64,000 nucleotides of DNA from Algoriphagus algorifonticola (GTDB lineage Bacteria; Bacteroidota; Bacteroidia; Cytophagales; Cyclobacteriaceae), in contig NZ_VLOG01000052.1 of assembly GCF_007655305.1 (NCBI RefSeq), forward strand, positions 143,558-207,557, in the 5' to 3' direction. Below are positions 62,432-64,000 of this stretch, one piece after another. The notes beneath the pieces were generated by a model. The model was not told the origin of the DNA, did not search any database, and saw only the letters and a list, made by a program, of their open reading frames with translations. The number at the start of each line of letters is the position of its first letter. Within the stretch, counting starts at the first letter, position 1. The translations under genes and the position numbers were made by a program.

Positions 62432-62587
62432 GAAGCCGAGACTATTGAGGAAGTGTATGAGCCTTTTCTGATTCAGGAAGGCTATATGAAACGAACAGCC
62501 CGAGGAAGAATGGCTACCGAACTGGCATACAAGCATCTAAAAATTAAGCCAGCCCAAGGAATGGGAGGTTTGTTTGATATTTAAAAT
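62432..62587 (+). pseudogene. Second copy of the ruvB 3' end, right copy
   Basis: This 156-base segment encodes the last 50 residues of RuvB, from [20 protein letters not shown] to the stop, without any start or upstream sequence. Nine bases differ from the copy in intact ruvB and none changes an amino acid. It is joined directly to a strong terminator and then to adh, so it is likely the ancestral chromosomal end of ruvB. Confidence 0.9.
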
Positions 62588-62628
62588 AATGGCCTAGAAT
62601 AATTCTCTAGGCCATTTACTTTACTTTT
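62588..62628. terminator. Bidirectional terminator between the ruvB end and adh
   Basis: AATGGCCTAGA (62588-62598) and TCTAGGCCATT (62606-62616) form a perfect 11-base stem with loop ATAATTC. A T-rich stretch follows on the plus strand (ACTTTACTTTTT) and a weaker one on the minus strand. It overlaps the last codons of adh. Confidence 0.8.
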
Positions 62629-63673
62629 TCAGCGAAGCCATATTAATCACAAATCGATAATGAACATCACCCGCGATGGTACGCTCATAAGCTTCGTTGA
62701 TTTTGTCAATAGGTATAACTTCCACGTCTGATACAATTCCATGCTCTGCACAGAAGTCGAGCATTTCTTGAGTTTCCTTGATACCCCCTATTAAGGATCC
62801 TGCTAAACTTTTTCTTCCAAAAATCAAGGAAGTAGCGTGAATCTGTTCAGGAGTTGGCGGAACACCAAGCAATACCATCACTCCATCAGTGCGAAGAAGA
62901 TTCAGGTAAGCAGAGTAATCATGCGACGCGGACACGGTATCAATAATGATATCATAAGACCCTTTCAAGCGCTTCATATTTTTAGGATCTGTAGTCAACT
63001 CAAAGTGATGTGCTCCCAATGAATCGGCATCCTTAGCTTTTTCTGGCGAACGACTTAACATGGTAACCTCCGCTCCCATTGCAGAGGCAAGTTTCACGGC
63101 CATATGTCCCAATCCTCCTAATCCAACAACTGCTACCTTATCCCCTTTCTTGACATTCCAATGTCTTAAAGGAGAATATGTGGTAATTCCGGCGCAAAGT
63201 AATGGAGCTACCCCTTCCAAAGGAAGTTTATCCGAAACGCTCAACACAAAATTTTCAGTGACAACTATGGAAGAAGAATAGCCTCCATAGGTAATAGTTT
63301 TCTTGTCTTGTAAATATGAATTATAAGTGCCGGACATTCCATTTTCACAAAATTGCTCCAAATCAGCCTCACAGTTTTGGCACTTTTGGCAAGAGTCCAC
63401 CATGCAGCCAACCCCTACAGTATCACCAACTTTGAACTTGGAGACTTCCTGCCCTATGGCAGTTACTTTTCCTACGATTTCATGACCCGGAACTACCGGA
63501 TACATGGTAGAGCCTCCCCATTCATTTCTGGCAGTGTGAATATCAGAGTGGCAAACTCCACAATACAAAATTTCAATTTCAACATCTTTGGCCCCGACAG
63601 ATCTTCTTTCTAGATCATATGGTCCCAAGGGTTTTTCTGCCTCAAATGCAGCATAAGCTTTAACAGTTTTCAT
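62621..63673 (-). CDS. Zinc-dependent NAD(P) alcohol dehydrogenase
   Basis: A 350-residue medium-chain dehydrogenase of the cinnamyl-alcohol-dehydrogenase-like group. The catalytic zinc ligands lie in YCGVCHSDIHTARNEWG and VPGHEIVGKV; the structural zinc site is CMVDSCQKCQNCEADLEQFC read over two parts; the Rossmann motif is GLGGLGHMAVKLA. It probably reduces aldehydes with NADPH. It is convergent with the ruvB locus and has no partner gene here. Confidence 0.92.
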   Translation of the reverse strand: MKTVKAYAAFEAEKPLGPYDLERRSVGAKDVEIEILYCGVCHSDIHTARNEWGGSTMYPVVPGHEIVGKVTAIGQEVSKFKVGDTVGVGCMVDSCQKCQNCEADLEQFCENGMSGTYNSYLQDKKTITYGGYSSSIVVTENFVLSVSDKLPLEGVAPLLCAGITTYSPLRHWNVKKGDKVAVVGLGGLGHMAVKLASAMGAEVTMLSRSPEKAKDADSLGAHHFELTTDPKNMKRLKGSYDIIIDTVSASHDYSAYLNLLRTDGVMVLLGVPPTPEQIHATSLIFGRKSLAGSLIGGIKETQEMLDFCAEHGIVSDVEVIPIDKINEAYERTIAGDVHYRFVINMASLKK

Positions 63674-64000
63674 AAAAAAGGATTTGTGGTTTGAGATGGA
63701 ACATCATTTAAAATAGATAAGTTTTGAATAAAAAGAAGGCTGTCTCAAAAGTGCAATTTGTCACATTGAGCGTCCTGACAATTGTACGGGATAGAAATGA
63801 AGGACACAATGATATATATGGCCTTTGACTCTGCTATCATTGACAGTTTAAATTAAATTTCGAAATAAGTAAAATTTCGGAATTTAATTCTTTGTTATGG
63901 AAAGTAAGCTTTAGCTAACTTAAAATCCTTTTGCTTTTATTAAGCATTTTCTTTTTTCTCTTCGTTCTTTTGCCTTGAAGCAAAAGAACCATCCCGAGAA
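63674..64000. repeat. Gene-free tail with dispersed-repeat remnants and a hairpin
   Basis: No coding frame is supported. AGGCTGTCTCAAAAGTGCAA near 63741-63760 and TTTGTCACATTGAGCG just after resemble a hairpin-type intergenic repeat frequent in Bacteroidota. A perfect ten-base inverted repeat, GTTCTTTTGC (63964-63973) and GCAAAAGAAC (63980-63989), has a six-base loop. Its 3' flank runs off the window. Confidence 0.55.

Noticed and set aside
62432..62587. Short independent gene
   Set aside because: It is a fragment of ruvB without a start codon; translation matches the last 50 residues of RuvB exactly.

Overview
The window reads as a stretch of ordinary chromosome from a Bacteroidota bacterium of the order Cytophagales, most likely family Cyclobacteriaceae (Algoriphagus-like). 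This is inferred from gene content and syntax, not from a marker gene. Bacteroidota-type traits are the TonB-dependent receptors, the DUF4783-nadC pair, the coaX / outer-membrane protein / lptC block, a bacillithiol-type YtxJ, TTG-N19-TAnnTTTG promoters, few Shine-Dalgarno sequences, and many decayed intergenic repeats. No rRNA, tRNA, CRISPR array, transposase or integrase was found.

Layout. 1-6.7 kb: a lipoprotein cut by the window edge, gpmI, DUF4783, nadC, corA, queG, then a PIN-type toxin-antitoxin pair behind a duplicated repeat. 6.7-12.4 kb: a VWA/MoxR-like ATPase pair, then a TPP riboswitch with its own promoter driving a TonB-dependent receptor. 12.4-21.4 kb: an orphan histidine kinase, hflX, a short polysaccharide-related run (rfbC, CpsB/CapC-type phosphatase, SDR), then TPR protein, ComA-like synthase, DUF368 (PopT-type) carrier and aroE. 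21.4-28.8 kb: alr, tag, two tandem lipoproteins with almost identical 5' ends, nhaD, an amino-acid dehydrogenase and anmK. 28.9-37.9 kb: a long plus-strand run for cofactor and envelope biogenesis (coaX, outer-membrane protein, TPR protein, lptC, CorC-like protein, PpiD/SurA-like foldase), then DUF493, pterin dehydratase and rsmI. 38-46 kb: inositol monophosphatase, AEC transporter, glyA, tatC, rpiB, pheS and a fasciclin protein, with several intergenic repeats. 46-59.5 kb: a large TonB-type beta-barrel protein, ytxJ, DUF4403, and a five-gene minus-strand operon for a carboxylate symporter, acetyl-CoA synthetase, a CBS/cNMP/DUF294 regulator and an exonuclease; then ZIP and apbE.

The most unusual locus is 59.7-62.6 kb. 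Intact ruvB is followed by a 1.66-kb cassette holding a start-less, toxin-like ORF and a small immunity-like coiled-coil gene. Immediately after that cassette lies a second copy of the last 156 bp of ruvB, still joined to a strong terminator. All nine differences between the two copies are synonymous, and eight of them lie in the first 45 bp. This looks like a cargo cassette inserted at the 3' end of ruvB by recombination with a related ruvB allele, leaving ruvB intact. It is the best candidate for an undescribed system here.

Other points worth attention are the candidate operator before the toxin-antitoxin pair, a long hairpin between acs and its regulator gene, the near-identical lipoprotein 5' ends, and a ComA-like enzyme in a lineage known for sulfonolipids.
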